A stretch of DNA of 64,000 nt from Burkholderiales bacterium (GCA_016177875.1 JACOUL010000003.1:1-64000); one strand, 5' to 3'; counted from the first letter of the stretch, positions 38,719 through 49,847 are shown. The notes: generated by a model from the sequence alone, not told the origin. Translations and numbers: made by a program.

Positions 38719-40851
38719 TTACTGCTGCTGTTGCTCTTGCTCACCGCCTTCTTCGGCAGCTGCAGCTTTCATCGACAACTTCAAACGGCCGCGATCGTCG
38801 GCTTCCAACACCTTGACGCGCACTTGCTGACCTTCCTTCAGATAGTCGGCAACTGCATTCACGCGCTCATTGGCGATCTGACTGATGTGCAGCAAGCCAT
38901 CACGCCCCGGCAACACTTGTACGATGGCGCCGAAGTCCAAGAGCTTCAGAACAACACCTTCATAGACTTTGCCGATTTCGACCGATGCGGTCAGCTCTTC
39001 GATGCGGCGCTTGGCTTCCTGGCCGGCAGCAGCATCCACCGAAGCGATCGTCACGACGCCCTCGTCGGTGATGTCGATTTGCGTACCGGTTTCTTCGGTC
39101 AAGGCGCGAATCACTGCACCGCCCTTGCCGATCACGTCACGAATTTTTTCCGGATTGATCTTGATGGTGATGAGGCGCGGCGCGAAGCTGGAAAGCTCGG
39201 TTCTGCCGTGCGGCATGGCTTCCTGCATCTTCGCGAGAATATGCATGCGGCCTTCCTTGGCTTGCGCCAGAGCGACTTGCATGATTTCCTTGGTGATGCC
39301 TTGAATCTTGATATCCATCTGCAGCGCGGTCACGCCATTGGCGGTACCTGCCACTTTGAAGTCCATATCGCCCAGATGATCTTCGTCGCCGAGGATGTCG
39401 GTCAATACGGCAAACTTGCTGCCGTCCTTGATCAAGCCCATCGCGATACCGGCAACGTGCGCGGTCATCGGCACGCCGGCATCCATCAATGCCAAGCAGC
39501 CGCCGCAAACGGAAGCCATCGACGAAGAACCGTTGGATTCGGTAATTTCAGATACGACGCGCACCGAGTAGCTGAACTCTTCCGGCGACGGCAATGCCGC
39601 AACCAAGGCACGCTTAGCAAGGCGGCCATGGCCGATTTCACGACGCTTCGGTGTGCCGACGCGGCCGGTTTCACCGGTTGCGAACGGCGGCATGTTGTAG
39701 TGAAGCATAAAGCGATCGCTGTACTCGCCCATCAACGCATCGATCTTTTGTTCGTCGCGTGCAGTGCCCAGAGTCGCAATGACCAGCGCTTGCGTTTCAC
39801 CGCGCGTGAACAATGCGGAACCGTGGGTGCGCGGCAAGACGCCGGTGCGAATCGTAATCGGGCGCACGGTGCGGGTATCGCGGCCGTCGATACGCGGTTC
39901 GCCTTCCAGGATTTGTGAGCGGACAATCTTGGCTTCCAATTCAAACAGAATATTGCCGACTTCGACGTCATCCGGCGCGCTTGCACCGATCGAAGCAGCT
40001 TCTGCTATCAATGCAGCATTGACTGTAGCAGTCACTTCTTTCAGCTTCTGGGTACGTGCCTGCTTATCCTTGGTTTGATATGCTTCGCGCAGCTTGGCTT
40101 CAGCGAAATGCGTCACACGGCCGATCAAGGCGTCATTCTTCGGTGCCGGACTCCATTCGACTTCCGGCTTGCCGCCGTCACGTACCAATTCGTGAATCGC
40201 GTCGATGACTGCCTTCATTTGCTCGTGACCATAGACAACGGCGCCGAGCATGACCTCTTCCGACAATTGCTTGGCTTCCGACTCCACCATCAACACAGCC
40301 TGCTCCGTACCTGCGACAACCAAGTCCAGATTGGATGCAGCCAACTGCGATACGGTGGGATTCAGCACGTACTGGCCGTCAATGTAACCGACGCGAGCGG
40401 CGCCGATAGGGCCGTTGAAAGGAATGCCGGCCACGCACAAAGCAGCGGAAGTGCCGATCATCGCCGGAATGTCCGGATCGATTTCCGGATTGACTGACAA
40501 CACATGCACGATCACCTGCACTTCATTCATGTACCCTTCAGGGAACAGCGGGCGGATCGGACGATCGATCAGACGAGAGGTCAGCGTTTCTTTTTCGGAA
40601 GGACGGCCTTCACGCTTGAAGAAGCCGCCGGGAATACGGCCGGCTGCATAGCTCTTCTCAACATAGTCAACGGTCAGCGGGAAAAAGTCTTGGCCGGGCT
40701 TGGCATCCTTCTTGGCGACCACGGTGGCCAGTACAACGGTATCTTCAACCGTCACAAGCACTGCGCCGGAGGATTGACGCGCAATCTCGCCGGTTTCCAG
40801 AGTCACTTGGTGCTGGCCGTACTGGAAGGTCTTGGTAACTTTATTAAACAC
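38719..40851 (-). CDS. pnp: Polyribonucleotide nucleotidyltransferase (PNPase)
   Basis: 710 residues. Two RNase PH domains (first about 1-230, second about 305-545), a KH domain with [15 protein letters not shown] (about 560-615) and a C-terminal S1 domain ([20 protein letters not shown], about 620-690), ending in a Gln-rich tail. GTG start with AAAGGA upstream. 3'-to-5' phosphorolytic RNA decay and part of the degradosome. rpsO lies upstream as in most bacteria, with a hairpin between them. Confidence 0.97.
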   Translation of the reverse strand: MFNKVTKTFQYGQHQVTLETGEIARQSSGAVLVTVEDTVVLATVVAKKDAKPGQDFFPLTVDYVEKSYAAGRIPGGFFKREGRPSEKETLTSRLIDRPIRPLFPEGYMNEVQVIVHVLSVNPEIDPDIPAMIGTSAALCVAGIPFNGPIGAARVGYIDGQYVLNPTVSQLAASNLDLVVAGTEQAVLMVESEAKQLSEEVMLGAVVYGHEQMKAVIDAIHELVRDGGKPEVEWSPAPKNDALIGRVTHFAEAKLREAYQTKDKQARTQKLKEVTATVNAALIAEAASIGASAPDDVEVGNILFELEAKIVRSQILEGEPRIDGRDTRTVRPITIRTGVLPRTHGSALFTRGETQALVIATLGTARDEQKIDALMGEYSDRFMLHYNMPPFATGETGRVGTPKRREIGHGRLAKRALVAALPSPEEFSYSVRVVSEITESNGSSSMASVCGGCLALMDAGVPMTAHVAGIAMGLIKDGSKFAVLTDILGDEDHLGDMDFKVAGTANGVTALQMDIKIQGITKEIMQVALAQAKEGRMHILAKMQEAMPHGRTELSSFAPRLITIKINPEKIRDVIGKGGAVIRALTEETGTQIDITDEGVVTIASVDAAAGQEAKRRIEELTASVEIGKVYEGVVLKLLDFGAIVQVLPGRDGLLHISQIANERVNAVADYLKEGQQVRVKVLEADDRGRLKLSMKAAAAEEGGEQEQQQQ

Positions 40852-40943
40852 GGTGTTTCCTTTCTATTTTTGCCGACGGATTTTCAGGCGCCGTCGTTCA
40901 CCTCACCACAGACAGGATTAACTGCCTTACTTACGACTTCTCA

Positions 40944-40985
40944 AAAGACAAATGCCCACATCAGTGAACTGACGCGGGCATTTCG
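40944..40985 (-). terminator. rpsO terminator / rpsO-pnp intercistronic hairpin
   Basis: AAATGCCCGCGTCAG (minus strand, 40983-40969) pairs with CTGATGTGGGCATTT (40964-40950), nearly perfect over 15 bp, followed by GTCTTTTG. In this gene pair such hairpins are known sites of termination and RNase III processing. Confidence 0.82.
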
Positions 40986-41014
40986 ACTACGAATAAACAG
41001 ACTGTCGCAACGAA

Positions 41015-41284
41015 TTACTTGCGCAAGCCGAGTTTTTCGATCAAGGCGCGATAGCGATTCGCATCCTTGCTTTTCAGGTAGGACAACAGGCTTTTACGAC
41101 GATTGACCATCATGATCAAACCGCGGCGGGAGTGGTGGTCCTTGGCGTGGGTTTTGAAATGGCCGTTGAGTTCATTGATACGTGCAGTCAGCAGAGCGAC
41201 TTGCACTTCCGGCGAACCGGTGTCGTTTTTGCCGCGCGCATTTTCCGCAATGATGGCGGCCTTGTTGATATTTTCGATAGACAT
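41015..41284 (-). CDS. rpsO: 30S ribosomal protein S15
   Basis: 89 residues, exactly family length. Conserved [24 protein letters not shown] and [21 protein letters not shown] (both partly quoted) are diagnostic. Binds 16S rRNA at the central-domain three-way junction. A clear promoter lies 90 bases upstream. Confidence 0.98.
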   Translation of the reverse strand: MSIENINKAAIIAENARGKNDTGSPEVQVALLTARINELNGHFKTHAKDHHSRRGLIMMVNRRKSLLSYLKSKDANRYRALIEKLGLRK

Positions 41285-41374
41285 GATTACCTTTCACATG
41301 CGGTGAACGGAGTAGCAACCCCAGGCACCGTGAACAAACAATTGAAAAATCTGGTCGAATTGGCCAGAGGCGCA

Positions 41375-41403
41375 AGTATAACGGAATTCCTCTTTACCTT
41401 CAA
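41375..41403 (-). promoter_or_regulatory. Sigma-70 promoter of rpsO-pnp
   Basis: Minus strand TTGAAG (41403-41398), exactly 17 bases, TATACT (41380-41375). About 90 bases upstream of the S15 start. Both boxes match consensus well. Confidence 0.72.
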
Positions 41404-41437
41404 ATACTTGGCCGACTCACCTTTACTGCTTGGCTTT

Positions 41438-41947
41438 ATGCAAAATTATCGAACGGTTCTAGTTTGCGCCTCGCTTTCCTTCTTGCTTGCCGCCTGTGCA
41501 ACCCCTAAGCCCGTCGAAATGGGTTATGACGAGGCTCAAGTCATCGCCGCCCGCGGGAAACCGACGCATCGCTACTCATTAGCCGATGGCCAGCTCTTGG
41601 AATACAACTATGGCCCCTATGGGCAGCAAACTTATATGGCGCAGCTTGATGCAAATGGAAAATTGATTTCTTTTGAGCAAATTCTGACAAATCAGAAATT
41701 CATGCAAATCCAGATCGATAAGTTCAACAAGACCGACGTTTTACACACCATAGGGGCGCCGAGCCGAAAAACTTACTTTCCTTTGTCGCGCTTGGAAATG
41801 TGGCTATACCCCTATCGGGATAACGAAGTCTGGAACTTCATCATGTATTTGGGCTTCGACGAGACCGGTATCGTGCGCAAGCTGGAAAAAACGCCTGACC
41901 TCGAATTTGTGCCGCAACCCGGCCTGTTCGGCGCCAATCCGCGGTAG
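41438..41947 (+). CDS. Lipoprotein with two BamE/SmpA-like repeats
   Basis: 169 residues from ATG 41438. A type II signal peptide (MQNYRTVLVCASLSFLLAAC) has lipobox LAAC with lipidated Cys20, so it is anchored in a membrane facing the periplasm. The mature part has two similar units: MGYDEAQVIAARGKPTHRY and KTDVLHTIGAPSRKTYFPL, each followed by a tyrosine- or tryptophan-containing beta-strand segment, as in the BamE/OmlA fold. The +2 residue is Ala, consistent with outer-membrane sorting. No strong ribosome-binding site is seen. A longer upstream frame (from 41132) is antisense to rpsO and rejected. Specific function unknown. Confidence 0.85.
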   Translation: MQNYRTVLVCASLSFLLAACATPKPVEMGYDEAQVIAARGKPTHRYSLADGQLLEYNYGPYGQQTYMAQLDANGKLISFEQILTNQKFMQIQIDKFNKTDVLHTIGAPSRKTYFPLSRLEMWLYPYRDNEVWNFIMYLGFDETGIVRKLEKTPDLEFVPQPGLFGANPR

Positions 41948-41974
41948 GCGCTTCGCCATAAAAAATTTAGCTGC

Positions 41975-43525
41975 TTACAGTTGGGGATTGAGCTTTTCTA
42001 CTTTCGAATACAGCTTATTCAAGGCCGATAGATAAGCTTTGGCGGACGCCACGACGATATCCGGATCAGCACCGATGCCATTGACGATTCGCCCTGCTTT
42101 TGCCAAGCGCATCGTCACTTCGCCCTGCGATTGCGTACCGGTGGTAATAGCATTCACCGAGAACAGAAGCAGCTCAGCGCCGCTTTGCGCCTTCGATTCA
42201 ATCGCGTTGACAGTGGCGTCGACCGGACCGTTACCCTGCGCCTCGCATGTCATTTCCGCGCCGCCCATGGAAAACACCACGCTCGCTTGCGGCCGCTCAC
42301 CAGTTTCCGAGTGCTGAGATAGCGAAACGAAACGGAAATACTCATTGTCATGCGAATGCTGCTCATCCGACACCAGTGCCATAATGTCTTCGTCGAATAT
42401 CTCCGCTTTGCGATCGGCCAGTTCTTTGAAACGCGTAAAAGCCGCATTGATTTCGGCTTCCGATTCCAATGCGATACCAAGTTCGTCCAAGCGCTGCTTG
42501 AAGGCATTGCGGCCAGACAGTTTTCCGAGCACGATCTTGTTGGCAGTCCAACCCACATCTTCCGCACGCATAATCTCGTATGTATCTCGCGCCTTCAACA
42601 CGCCGTCTTGATGGATACCCGATGCATGAGCGAACGCATTGGCGCCAACCACCGACTTATTGGGCTGGACGGCAAAGCCGGTGATTTGCGCCACCAGCTT
42701 GGAAGTCGGTACGATTTGCGCCGTATCGACGCCGACATCCAAATTGAAATAGTCCTTGCGCGTTCTCACCGCCATCACAATTTCTTCCAGCGCGGTATTA
42801 CCGGCACGCTCGCCTAAACCGTTGATCGTGCATTCGACTTGGCGCGCGCCGCCGATCTTCACACCGGCCAAGGAATTGGCAACTGCCATGCCAAGGTCGT
42901 TATGGCAATGCACCGACCAGACGGCCTTATCGGAATTCGGAATGCGCTCACGCAATGTCTTGAGCATGTTTCCGTACAACTCGGGGACGCCATACCCGAC
43001 CGTGTCGGCGAAGTTGATGGTGGTCGCGCCTTCATTGATCACCGCTTCCAATACCCGGCACAGAAAATCGATGTCGGAGCGGCTACCGTCTTCCGGGCTG
43101 AACTCAACATCATCGGTAAATTGCCGCGCAAAACGAACAGCTTGCTTCGCTTGCTCGAACACTTGATCGGGTGTCATGCGCAACTTCTTTTCCATGTGCA
43201 GAGGAGAAGTCGCAATAAAGGTATGGATACGCTTTCTTGCAGCAGGCGCGAGCGCCTCCGCGGCACGGGAAATGTCTCGATCGTTGGCGCGTGACAATGA
43301 ACACACGGTCGAGTCCTTGATCAAGCCGGCAATCGCCTTGATCGCTTCGAAGTCGCCTTGAGAGGAAGCGGCGAATCCCGCTTCAATGACATCGACTTTC
43401 AGCCTTTCCAACTGCCGTGCAATGCGGATTTTTTCATCGCGCGTCATGGATGCGCCGGGTGATTGCTCGCCGTCGCGCAAGGTGGTATCGAAAATAATGA
43501 GTCGGTCGGACGGAGCGGTTGCCAT
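41975..43525 (-). CDS. leuA: 2-isopropylmalate synthase
   Basis: 516 residues from ATG 43525, which has TTGGAG at an ideal distance; the TTG at 43543 is not needed. HMGL-type TIM barrel opening with [13 protein letters not shown] and metal-binding [13 protein letters not shown] (His-x-His). The C-terminal third is the LeuA allosteric domain that binds leucine. Makes 2-isopropylmalate from acetyl-CoA and 2-oxoisovalerate, whose supply comes from the ilv genes in the same block. Confidence 0.97.
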   Translation of the reverse strand: MATAPSDRLIIFDTTLRDGEQSPGASMTRDEKIRIARQLERLKVDVIEAGFAASSQGDFEAIKAIAGLIKDSTVCSLSRANDRDISRAAEALAPAARKRIHTFIATSPLHMEKKLRMTPDQVFEQAKQAVRFARQFTDDVEFSPEDGSRSDIDFLCRVLEAVINEGATTINFADTVGYGVPELYGNMLKTLRERIPNSDKAVWSVHCHNDLGMAVANSLAGVKIGGARQVECTINGLGERAGNTALEEIVMAVRTRKDYFNLDVGVDTAQIVPTSKLVAQITGFAVQPNKSVVGANAFAHASGIHQDGVLKARDTYEIMRAEDVGWTANKIVLGKLSGRNAFKQRLDELGIALESEAEINAAFTRFKELADRKAEIFDEDIMALVSDEQHSHDNEYFRFVSLSQHSETGERPQASVVFSMGGAEMTCEAQGNGPVDATVNAIESKAQSGAELLLFSVNAITTGTQSQGEVTMRLAKAGRIVNGIGADPDIVVASAKAYLSALNKLYSKVEKLNPQL

Positions 43526-43561
43526 ATTGGACTCCAAGTGCAACGATGAGGAAAAGATGCT

Positions 43562-44434
43562 TTACTTTTCTTCCGGCGTTTCCGGTTTGGTCTGAACGAT
43601 ACTGACCGGCTTGCCTTTGGCCAGACGCCAGAAGAAGATGACATAACCGGATACGGCATACAGTACAAAAATCCCGAATAGTACCTTCGGCGGATTGTAG
43701 GCGATCGCGACAAAAAACAAAGCGACGACAAAAACCACAATGAAAGGCACCGATTTGCGGTAATTGACGTCTTTAAAACTGTAAAACGGGACATTAGTGA
43801 CCATCGTCAGTCCCGCATACAATGTCACGCCCCAAGCCACCCAAGTCAGGCTGGCGCCCGGCACTTCCAGGTCGTGCATCAGCCAAATGAGTCCGGCAAC
43901 CAAAGCTGCTGCAGATGGACTGGGAAGCCCCTGGAAATATCGCTTATCGACAACACCGATGTTCGTGTTAAAGCGAGCCAGTCGCAATGCGGCGCCTGTG
44001 CAATACACGAACGCAGCTAACCAGCCGAGTTTACCCAAGCCTTTCAATGCCCACTCATGCATGACGAGTGCCGGCGCGGCACCGAACGATACCATGTCGG
44101 ACAAGCTGTCATACTGAGCGCCGAATTCGCTTTGGGTATTGGTTAAACGCGCAACGCGTCCGTCGATGCCGTCAAGAATCATCGCCGCAAAAATAGCGAT
44201 TGCGGCATACTCAAACCTTGATTGCATCGCCATCACAATCGCATAGAAACCGCAAAACAGCGCGGCAGTCGTAAATGCGTTCGGCAACAAATAAATTCCG
44301 CGACGCCGCAAAGTAGGACGCAGCGGCGCTGCGTCGATTTCATCCTGGGGAAGAGGCAATTGATTTTTCGCCAGACGGTTACGCGGAAACTGTGCGGACT
44401 TGCCTCTGACCTTACGACGGGGAAAAGTAGCCAT
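43562..44434 (-). CDS. pssA: CDP-diacylglycerol-serine O-phosphatidyltransferase
   Basis: 290 residues from ATG 44434; TTG 44449 is the alternative. A basic N-terminal extension (about 1-45, rich in Arg/Lys) precedes a polytopic CDP-alcohol phosphatidyltransferase domain with the catalytic motif DGIDGRVARLTNTQSEFGAQYDSLSD (partly quoted; the D-G-x2-D-G-x2-A-R...G-x3-D-x3-D pattern is complete). Makes phosphatidylserine in the inner membrane, the substrate of the next enzyme. Follows psd on the same strand. Confidence 0.95.
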   Translation of the reverse strand: MATFPRRKVRGKSAQFPRNRLAKNQLPLPQDEIDAAPLRPTLRRRGIYLLPNAFTTAALFCGFYAIVMAMQSRFEYAAIAIFAAMILDGIDGRVARLTNTQSEFGAQYDSLSDMVSFGAAPALVMHEWALKGLGKLGWLAAFVYCTGAALRLARFNTNIGVVDKRYFQGLPSPSAAALVAGLIWLMHDLEVPGASLTWVAWGVTLYAGLTMVTNVPFYSFKDVNYRKSVPFIVVFVVALFFVAIAYNPPKVLFGIFVLYAVSGYVIFFWRLAKGKPVSIVQTKPETPEEK

Positions 44435-44472
44435 GCGTGTTCGTCTCAAAAAAAGAGGGCGTGCCGTAGTAT

Positions 44473-45111
44473 TTACAGATCAGCGAGTATAGTTTCCGTT
44501 GCCGCGACTTTATCGCCGACTGCAACTTTCGGCGTTGCTGTTAAGGGCAGATAGACATCGACTCGGGAACCGAAACGAATAAAACCGTAACGCTGGCCAC
44601 GAGTCAGTATGTCGCCTGCTTTGACATAGCAAAGAATCCGTCGCGCAATGAGTCCCGCCACTTGCACACAGGTGATCGTTTCTCCATTTGCTGCAGTCAT
44701 GATCATCGCATTACGTTCGTTTTCAACGGACGCCTTATCCAGATCGGCATTCACAAATTTTCCTGGGAAGTACTCGATCTTTTCGATCTTGCCGTCAACC
44801 GGCGAACGATTGGAATGCACGTTAAAAACATTCATGAAGACGCTGATCTTCAATGCTTCGCGGCCGGCATACGGGTCTTGCGTTTTTTCCACGACGACAA
44901 TACGACCATCGGCCGGAGATACGACAACGTTCGGCTGTTGGGGAATAACACGCGGCGGATCACGAAAGAATTGGAGAATAAATAGCGCAATCAACCAAAA
45001 CGGAATGGACCAGGCGCTACAAAAATACGTCACTACAGCAGCGACAAGAATAGCTAAGCTTAAGTACGGCCAACCTTCGCGGGCGATGATGGGATGCGGA
45101 TAATTATTCAA
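44473..45111 (-). CDS. psd: Phosphatidylserine decarboxylase proenzyme
   Basis: 212 residues, the short archaeal/betaproteobacterial type (PSD-A). Starts at TTG 45111 with TTTGGAG just upstream. One or two N-terminal membrane helices, then VSPADGRIV and [14 protein letters not shown]. The self-cleavage site is the GS in IRFGSRVDV, which makes the pyruvoyl group. Converts phosphatidylserine to phosphatidylethanolamine; pssA follows directly. Confidence 0.95.
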   Translation of the reverse strand: MNNYPHPIIAREGWPYLSLAILVAAVVTYFCSAWSIPFWLIALFILQFFRDPPRVIPQQPNVVVSPADGRIVVVEKTQDPYAGREALKISVFMNVFNVHSNRSPVDGKIEKIEYFPGKFVNADLDKASVENERNAMIMTAANGETITCVQVAGLIARRILCYVKAGDILTRGQRYGFIRFGSRVDVYLPLTATPKVAVGDKVAATETILADL

Positions 45112-45146
45112 TGCTGCTCCAAACTATCAATTGAAGATCGAATGTG

Positions 45147-45359
45147 TTATTTGCCTGTGTCGGCGGCCTTGCCCGCTTCGGCCGCTTCAATCGCACGTTT
45201 TTGCTCTTGCGCCGCTTGCAACACTTGCCCTTCGACAGCCTTGGCTTTTTCCAAGGCCTCTCTTTGTGTCTTAACGAGATCCGGCGGAGGTTCCGACGGC
45301 TTGCAGGCAGCAACCAATGCCGCCAAGGTGACAACCATTGCTATCGTTGTTGTTCTCAC
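45147..45359 (-). CDS. Small lipoprotein with charged helical C-terminus
   Basis: 70 residues from GTG 45359, supported by AGGAAG upstream; an ATG at the eighth codon is an alternative. The signal peptide ends with lipobox LVAAC, giving a lipidated Cys. The mature 51 residues are Ala/Glu/Lys/Gln-rich and predicted helical (QREALEKAKAVEGQVL, QAAQEQKRAIEAAEAG), probably a small coiled coil. It sits between psd and ilvC, 35 bases from psd. No family recognised. Confidence 0.75.
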   Translation of the reverse strand: MRTTTIAMVVTLAALVAACKPSEPPPDLVKTQREALEKAKAVEGQVLQAAQEQKRAIEAAEAGKAADTGK

Positions 45360-45470
45360 TGTCTTCCTGATTTTTGCTTATTTGAACTGAGCTTACGCAA
45401 TCCGATGCATTTTTTTAAATTGTAAGCCATTCGACGCCAACGTTCCTTCAACCGGAAGCGTCATCCAGTA

Positions 45471-45501
45471 AAAATGGGGCTGTACATTGTGTACGCCCCA
45501 T
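45471..45501 (-). terminator. Terminator downstream of ilvC
   Basis: ATGGGGCGTACA (minus strand, 45501-45490) pairs with TGTACAGCCCCAT (45486-45474; one bulged base), followed by TTTTACTGG. Closes the ilvBHC unit before the small lipoprotein and psd. Confidence 0.85.
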
Positions 45502-45524
45502 TCCCATGCAGCCTGATTATGCGC

Positions 45525-46565
<1,041 letters not shown>

Positions 46566-47057
46566 TCAAACCTTCAGAATCCGCTCGCCGCGGCCGATGC
46601 CGGAGCCGCCGGTACGGACCGTTTCCAAAATCGCGGTGCGATCGATGGAGTCGATGAACGCATCGAGCTTCGCCTTGTTGCCGGTCAGCTCGATCGTGTA
46701 AGTCTTCTCTGTGACGTCGATGATGCGACCGCGGAAAATATCGGCGGTGCGCTTCATTTCCTCGCGCTCCTTGCCGACTGCACGCACCTTAATCATCATG
46801 AGTTCGCGCTCGATGTGCGCGCCCTCGGTCAGATCGACGACTTTCACGACTTCGATCAATCGGTTCAAATGCTTGGTGATCTGCTCGATCACATCATCCG
46901 AACCGGTCGTCACGATCGTCATGCGCGACAAAGTCGCGTCTTCCGTAGGGGCTACAGTCAGCGTTTCGATGTTGTAACCACGCGCCGAGAACAACCCCAC
47001 CACGCGCGACAATGCGCCCGCTTCGTTTTCCAGCAATACAGAAATGATGTGTCGCAT
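46566..47057 (-). CDS. ilvH: Acetolactate synthase regulatory subunit
   Basis: 163 residues: N-terminal ACT domain (MRHIISVLLENEAGALSRVVGLF; about 1-75, partly quoted) that binds valine, and a second ACT-like domain. The NIETLTVAPTEDATLSRMTIV segment (partly quoted) is the feedback-site signature. Lies 2 bases behind ilvB and 24 ahead of ilvC. Confers valine control on the catalytic subunit. Confidence 0.97.
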   Translation of the reverse strand: MRHIISVLLENEAGALSRVVGLFSARGYNIETLTVAPTEDATLSRMTIVTTGSDDVIEQITKHLNRLIEVVKVVDLTEGAHIERELMMIKVRAVGKEREEMKRTADIFRGRIIDVTEKTYTIELTGNKAKLDAFIDSIDRTAILETVRTGGSGIGRGERILKV

Positions 47058-47059
47058 GA

Positions 47060-48775
47060 TTACAGATCCTCCGAACCCAGCAGCATTTCAGTCAGGCCCT
47101 TGCCCGCCTTAACCATCGGCCAAACGTTTTCCGTCTGATCGGTGATAAAGTTCATGAACACCAATCGGTCCTTCATGCCGAAGGCTTCGCGTAACGCACC
47201 TTCCACATCGTTCGGATTTTCAATCTTCATGCCGACATGGCCGTAGGATTCGACCAGCTTGTTGAAGTCGGGGAGCGAATCCATATACGACTCGGAGTAG
47301 CGTGAACCATAGTCGATCTGCTGCCACTGGCGCACCATGCCCAGATAGCGGTTATTGAGCAGAATGATTTTCGGCGTCAGGTGGTATTGCTTGCAAGTCG
47401 CCAGCTCCTGGATACACATTTGAATCGAGGCTTCGCCGGTAACGCAGGCAACGGTCGCATCAGGGTTCGCCATCTGCACACCCATCGCATACGGCAATCC
47501 GACACCCATCGTGCCCAAGCCGCCGGAATTGATCCAGCGACGCGGCTTATCGAACTTGTAGTACTGCGCAGCCCACATTTGGTGCTGGCCGACGTCGGAG
47601 GTGATGAAGGCGTCGCCCTTGGTGACGTCCCAAAGCTTTTCCACCACCATCTGCGGCTTGATCACTTCATTGGAGCCGGTGTACTTCAGGCATTCGCGCG
47701 AACGCCATTGCTTGATCTGTTTCCACCAGTCGGCCAGAGCTGCGGCATTCGGTTTGGCTTCGGCAGCGTCCAGTTGCGCCAGCAAATCCTGCAGCACGTC
47801 TTTGACGTTGCCGACAATGGGAATGTCTACCTTGACGCGCTTGGAAATTGAGGACGGATCGATGTCGATATGGACAATCTTGCGCGGATTGGTCGCGAAG
47901 TGCTTGGGATCGCCGATTACGCGGTCGTCGAAGCGCGCACCGATCGCGATCAATACGTCACAGTGCTGCATCGTCATGTTGGCTTCATAGGTGCCATGCA
48001 TGCCGGGCATGCCGACGAACAAATCGCTGGTCGCCTTGTATGCACCGAGACCCATCAGGGTATTCGTGCACGGATAACCGAGCTTGTCGACCAGCTTGTT
48101 CAGCTCTGGCGCCGCATCGGCCAGAATCACGCCGCCGCCGGTATAAATCATCGGCCGCTCGGCCTGCAATATCAATTGCACGGCCTTGCGAATTTGGCCG
48201 GAATGGCCTTTATCAACCGGCTTGTAAGAACGCATGTCGACTTCTTTGGGATACTCGTAAGCGCACTTGTGCATCGTGATGTTCTTGGGAATATCGACCA
48301 GGACCGGGCCGGGACGGCCGGTGGTGGCGATATAGAACGCTTTCTTTATCGTGGATGCCAAATCCTTGACATCCTTGACCAGGAAATTGTGCTTGACGCA
48401 TGGCCGGGTGATACCGACCGTATCGCATTCCTGGAATGCGTCTTGTCCGATGGCGTGGCTCGGCACCTGGCCGGAGATCACCACCATGGGAATCGAGTCC
48501 ATGTATGCAGTCGCCAATCCGGTCACCGCATTGGTGACACCGGGGCCGGACGTCACGAGAGCGACGCCGATTTTGTTGGAACTGCGCGAATAAGCATCGG
48601 CGGCATGAATGGCTGCCTGCTCGTGCCGTACCAGGATATGCTGGAATTTATCTTGATTGAAGATGGCGTCATAGATGTAGAGCACTGCGCCGCCGGGGTA
48701 GCCGAACACATGTTCGACGCCTTCATCGGCAAGACAGCGGACAACTATTTCCGCACCGGTGATTTCGGTAGTCAT
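47060..48775 (-). CDS. ilvB: Acetolactate synthase catalytic subunit (IlvI type)
   Basis: 571 residues. TPP enzyme with the cofactor Glu in VRHEQAAIHAADAYSR, quinone-like FAD region and pyrophosphate motif (GDAFITSDVGQHQMWAAQYY onward, then the N-terminal-to-Asn metal motif with NNRYLGMVRQWQ). AAAGGA precedes ATG 48775. First gene of the ilvBHC operon; the 502-base region upstream carries its promoter. Confidence 0.96.
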   Translation of the reverse strand: MTTEITGAEIVVRCLADEGVEHVFGYPGGAVLYIYDAIFNQDKFQHILVRHEQAAIHAADAYSRSSNKIGVALVTSGPGVTNAVTGLATAYMDSIPMVVISGQVPSHAIGQDAFQECDTVGITRPCVKHNFLVKDVKDLASTIKKAFYIATTGRPGPVLVDIPKNITMHKCAYEYPKEVDMRSYKPVDKGHSGQIRKAVQLILQAERPMIYTGGGVILADAAPELNKLVDKLGYPCTNTLMGLGAYKATSDLFVGMPGMHGTYEANMTMQHCDVLIAIGARFDDRVIGDPKHFATNPRKIVHIDIDPSSISKRVKVDIPIVGNVKDVLQDLLAQLDAAEAKPNAAALADWWKQIKQWRSRECLKYTGSNEVIKPQMVVEKLWDVTKGDAFITSDVGQHQMWAAQYYKFDKPRRWINSGGLGTMGVGLPYAMGVQMANPDATVACVTGEASIQMCIQELATCKQYHLTPKIILLNNRYLGMVRQWQQIDYGSRYSESYMDSLPDFNKLVESYGHVGMKIENPNDVEGALREAFGMKDRLVFMNFITDQTENVWPMVKAGKGLTEMLLGSEDL

Positions 48776-49106
48776 TACGTAGTCCTTTCAAGGTCCATTG
48801 GAGATTGATCGGATGCTCTCTCCTGGCGAGACCGCGCAACGCGATAGTGCTAAGGCTTCCCTTTTTTGTGCGGTCACGCTGATTCGGCGCGCATTCGTAG
48901 ATGCGGTTCAAACCAACGCTAAACGCCACTCGTTCAGCCAATTTACTAAAGAGTCGCTACGTATCCCTCACGCTTGTGGCATGGGTTAGAGCAAACAGCT
49001 TGCAACATTGAAGCGCGCCCATCCGGCATGCGGCATCATGAGCCATATGCGAATAGACAATTCCCATCGAGATGTGAAGGGACTGATATGGTAATGCGTC
49101 GCACCA

Positions 49107-49132
49107 TTTTGGTAAAGTCAAATTCACCAAAA
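49107..49132. promoter_or_regulatory. Inverted repeat TTTTGGT-N12-ACCAAAA, candidate operator
   Basis: TTTTGGT (49107-49113) and ACCAAAA (49126-49132) are perfect complements spaced 12 bases apart, in the divergent gap. Spacing suits a dimeric regulator on two turns of helix. No regulator is assigned. Confidence 0.4.
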
Positions 49133-49158
49133 AGCTTTTTAAATCAAGCGTTTTGCCC

Positions 49159-49187
49159 AAAAAAGACCCACAATTCAGGGCTTTTTT
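49159..49187. terminator. Terminator-like hairpin ahead of the sigma-factor gene
   Basis: AAAAAAGACCC (49159-49169) pairs with GGGCTTTTTT (49178-49187) with one bulged A, so a U-run follows a short GC core on both strands. It stands 90 bases before the ECF sigma gene and could end stray transcripts or attenuate. Confidence 0.45.
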
Positions 49188-49277
49188 GCTAGCATGCGCA
49201 CAGTTCCAAAAGCCGGTCACTAACCGGCCCCGGCTTTCTTCAACCATTAATGCCGAACCCGAAGCGCGCCACTTTGC

Positions 49278-49847
49278 ATGGCAACCGAAAAAGAACTCTC
49301 TGATTTCCTCGAAAACGTAGAGCGCCGTGCCTTCAAACAGGCAGTTTACGCCGTGCGCAATGAGGAAGCGGCATTGGACATCGTTCAGGATGCGATGATC
49401 AAGCTGGCGGAGAAATATGGCGACAAGCCTGCTGCGGAGCTGCCGCTGCTCTTTCAACGGATTTTGCAAAACACTGTCCATGACCACTTCCGGCGCGAAA
49501 AGGTGCGCACAACCTGGGTCAGCCTATTTTCAAATCTGGAACGAGAAAGCGGCGACCACGAGGATTTCGATCTGCTAGAAAGTTTCGCTGCTGAAGAAGG
49601 AAGTCTTGCAGCAGAGTCAACAGTCGACAAGCTTGAACGTGAACAAGTGCTGGCAGTCATAGACGAAGCGGTACAAAAACTCCCGACACGTCAACGAGAA
49701 GCCTTTTTGATGCGTTATTGGGAGGATATGGATGTGGCCGAAACCGCAGCCGCTATGGGATGTTCGGAAGGCAGCGTTAAAACTCACTGTTCGCGTGCGA
49801 CTCACGCTCTTGCCATAGCATTAAGGGCTAAGGGGATATTTTTATGA
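49278..49847 (+). CDS. ECF-type RNA polymerase sigma factor
   Basis: 189 residues. Sigma-70 region 2 (about 10-80, AVRNEEAALDIVQDAMIKLAEKY) and region 4 (about 125-180, LPTRQREAFLMRYWEDMDVAETAAAMGCSEGSVKTH, partly quoted) with a helix-turn-helix; region 3 is missing as in group IV sigmas. It overlaps the next gene by 4 bases (ATGA), so both are co-translated. The N-terminus before region 2 is short. Its regulon and stimulus are unknown; the downstream membrane genes suggest envelope function. Confidence 0.92.
   Translation: MATEKELSDFLENVERRAFKQAVYAVRNEEAALDIVQDAMIKLAEKYGDKPAAELPLLFQRILQNTVHDHFRREKVRTTWVSLFSNLERESGDHEDFDLLESFAAEEGSLAAESTVDKLEREQVLAVIDEAVQKLPTRQREAFLMRYWEDMDVAETAAAMGCSEGSVKTHCSRATHALAIALRAKGIFL

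Larger units (their letters stand above)
48776..49277. other. Divergent intergenic region between ilvB and the sigma-factor gene
   Basis: 502 bases without a supportable gene. The left half (48776-49000) would be the leader and promoter region of ilvB; I looked for a branched-chain-rich leader peptide and a terminator/antiterminator pair and saw neither. The right half (49085-49277) is AT-rich and contains an inverted repeat (49107-49132) and a hairpin (49159-49187) ahead of the sigma-factor gene. Open frames here (48974-49192, and the one antisense to the sigma gene) have no good start sites or recognisable product. Confidence 0.7.

Noticed and set aside
38731..39918. 395-codon plus-strand frame opposite pnp
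   Set aside because: PNPase is complete on the other strand with both RNase PH, KH and S1 domains; the antisense product has no recognisable features.
41132..41437. N-terminal extension of the BamE-like lipoprotein frame
   Set aside because: It is antisense to rpsO and lacks a signal; the lipoprotein signal peptide begins cleanly at 41438.
48723..48941. Possible leader peptide upstream of ilvB
   Set aside because: The 72-codon frame has no Leu/Val/Ile run and overlaps ilvB itself in another frame; no terminator/antiterminator pair accompanies it.
48957..49487. 176-codon minus-strand frame across the ilvB / sigma gap and into the sigma gene
   Set aside because: Lies antisense to a clear sigma factor and has no recognisable product.
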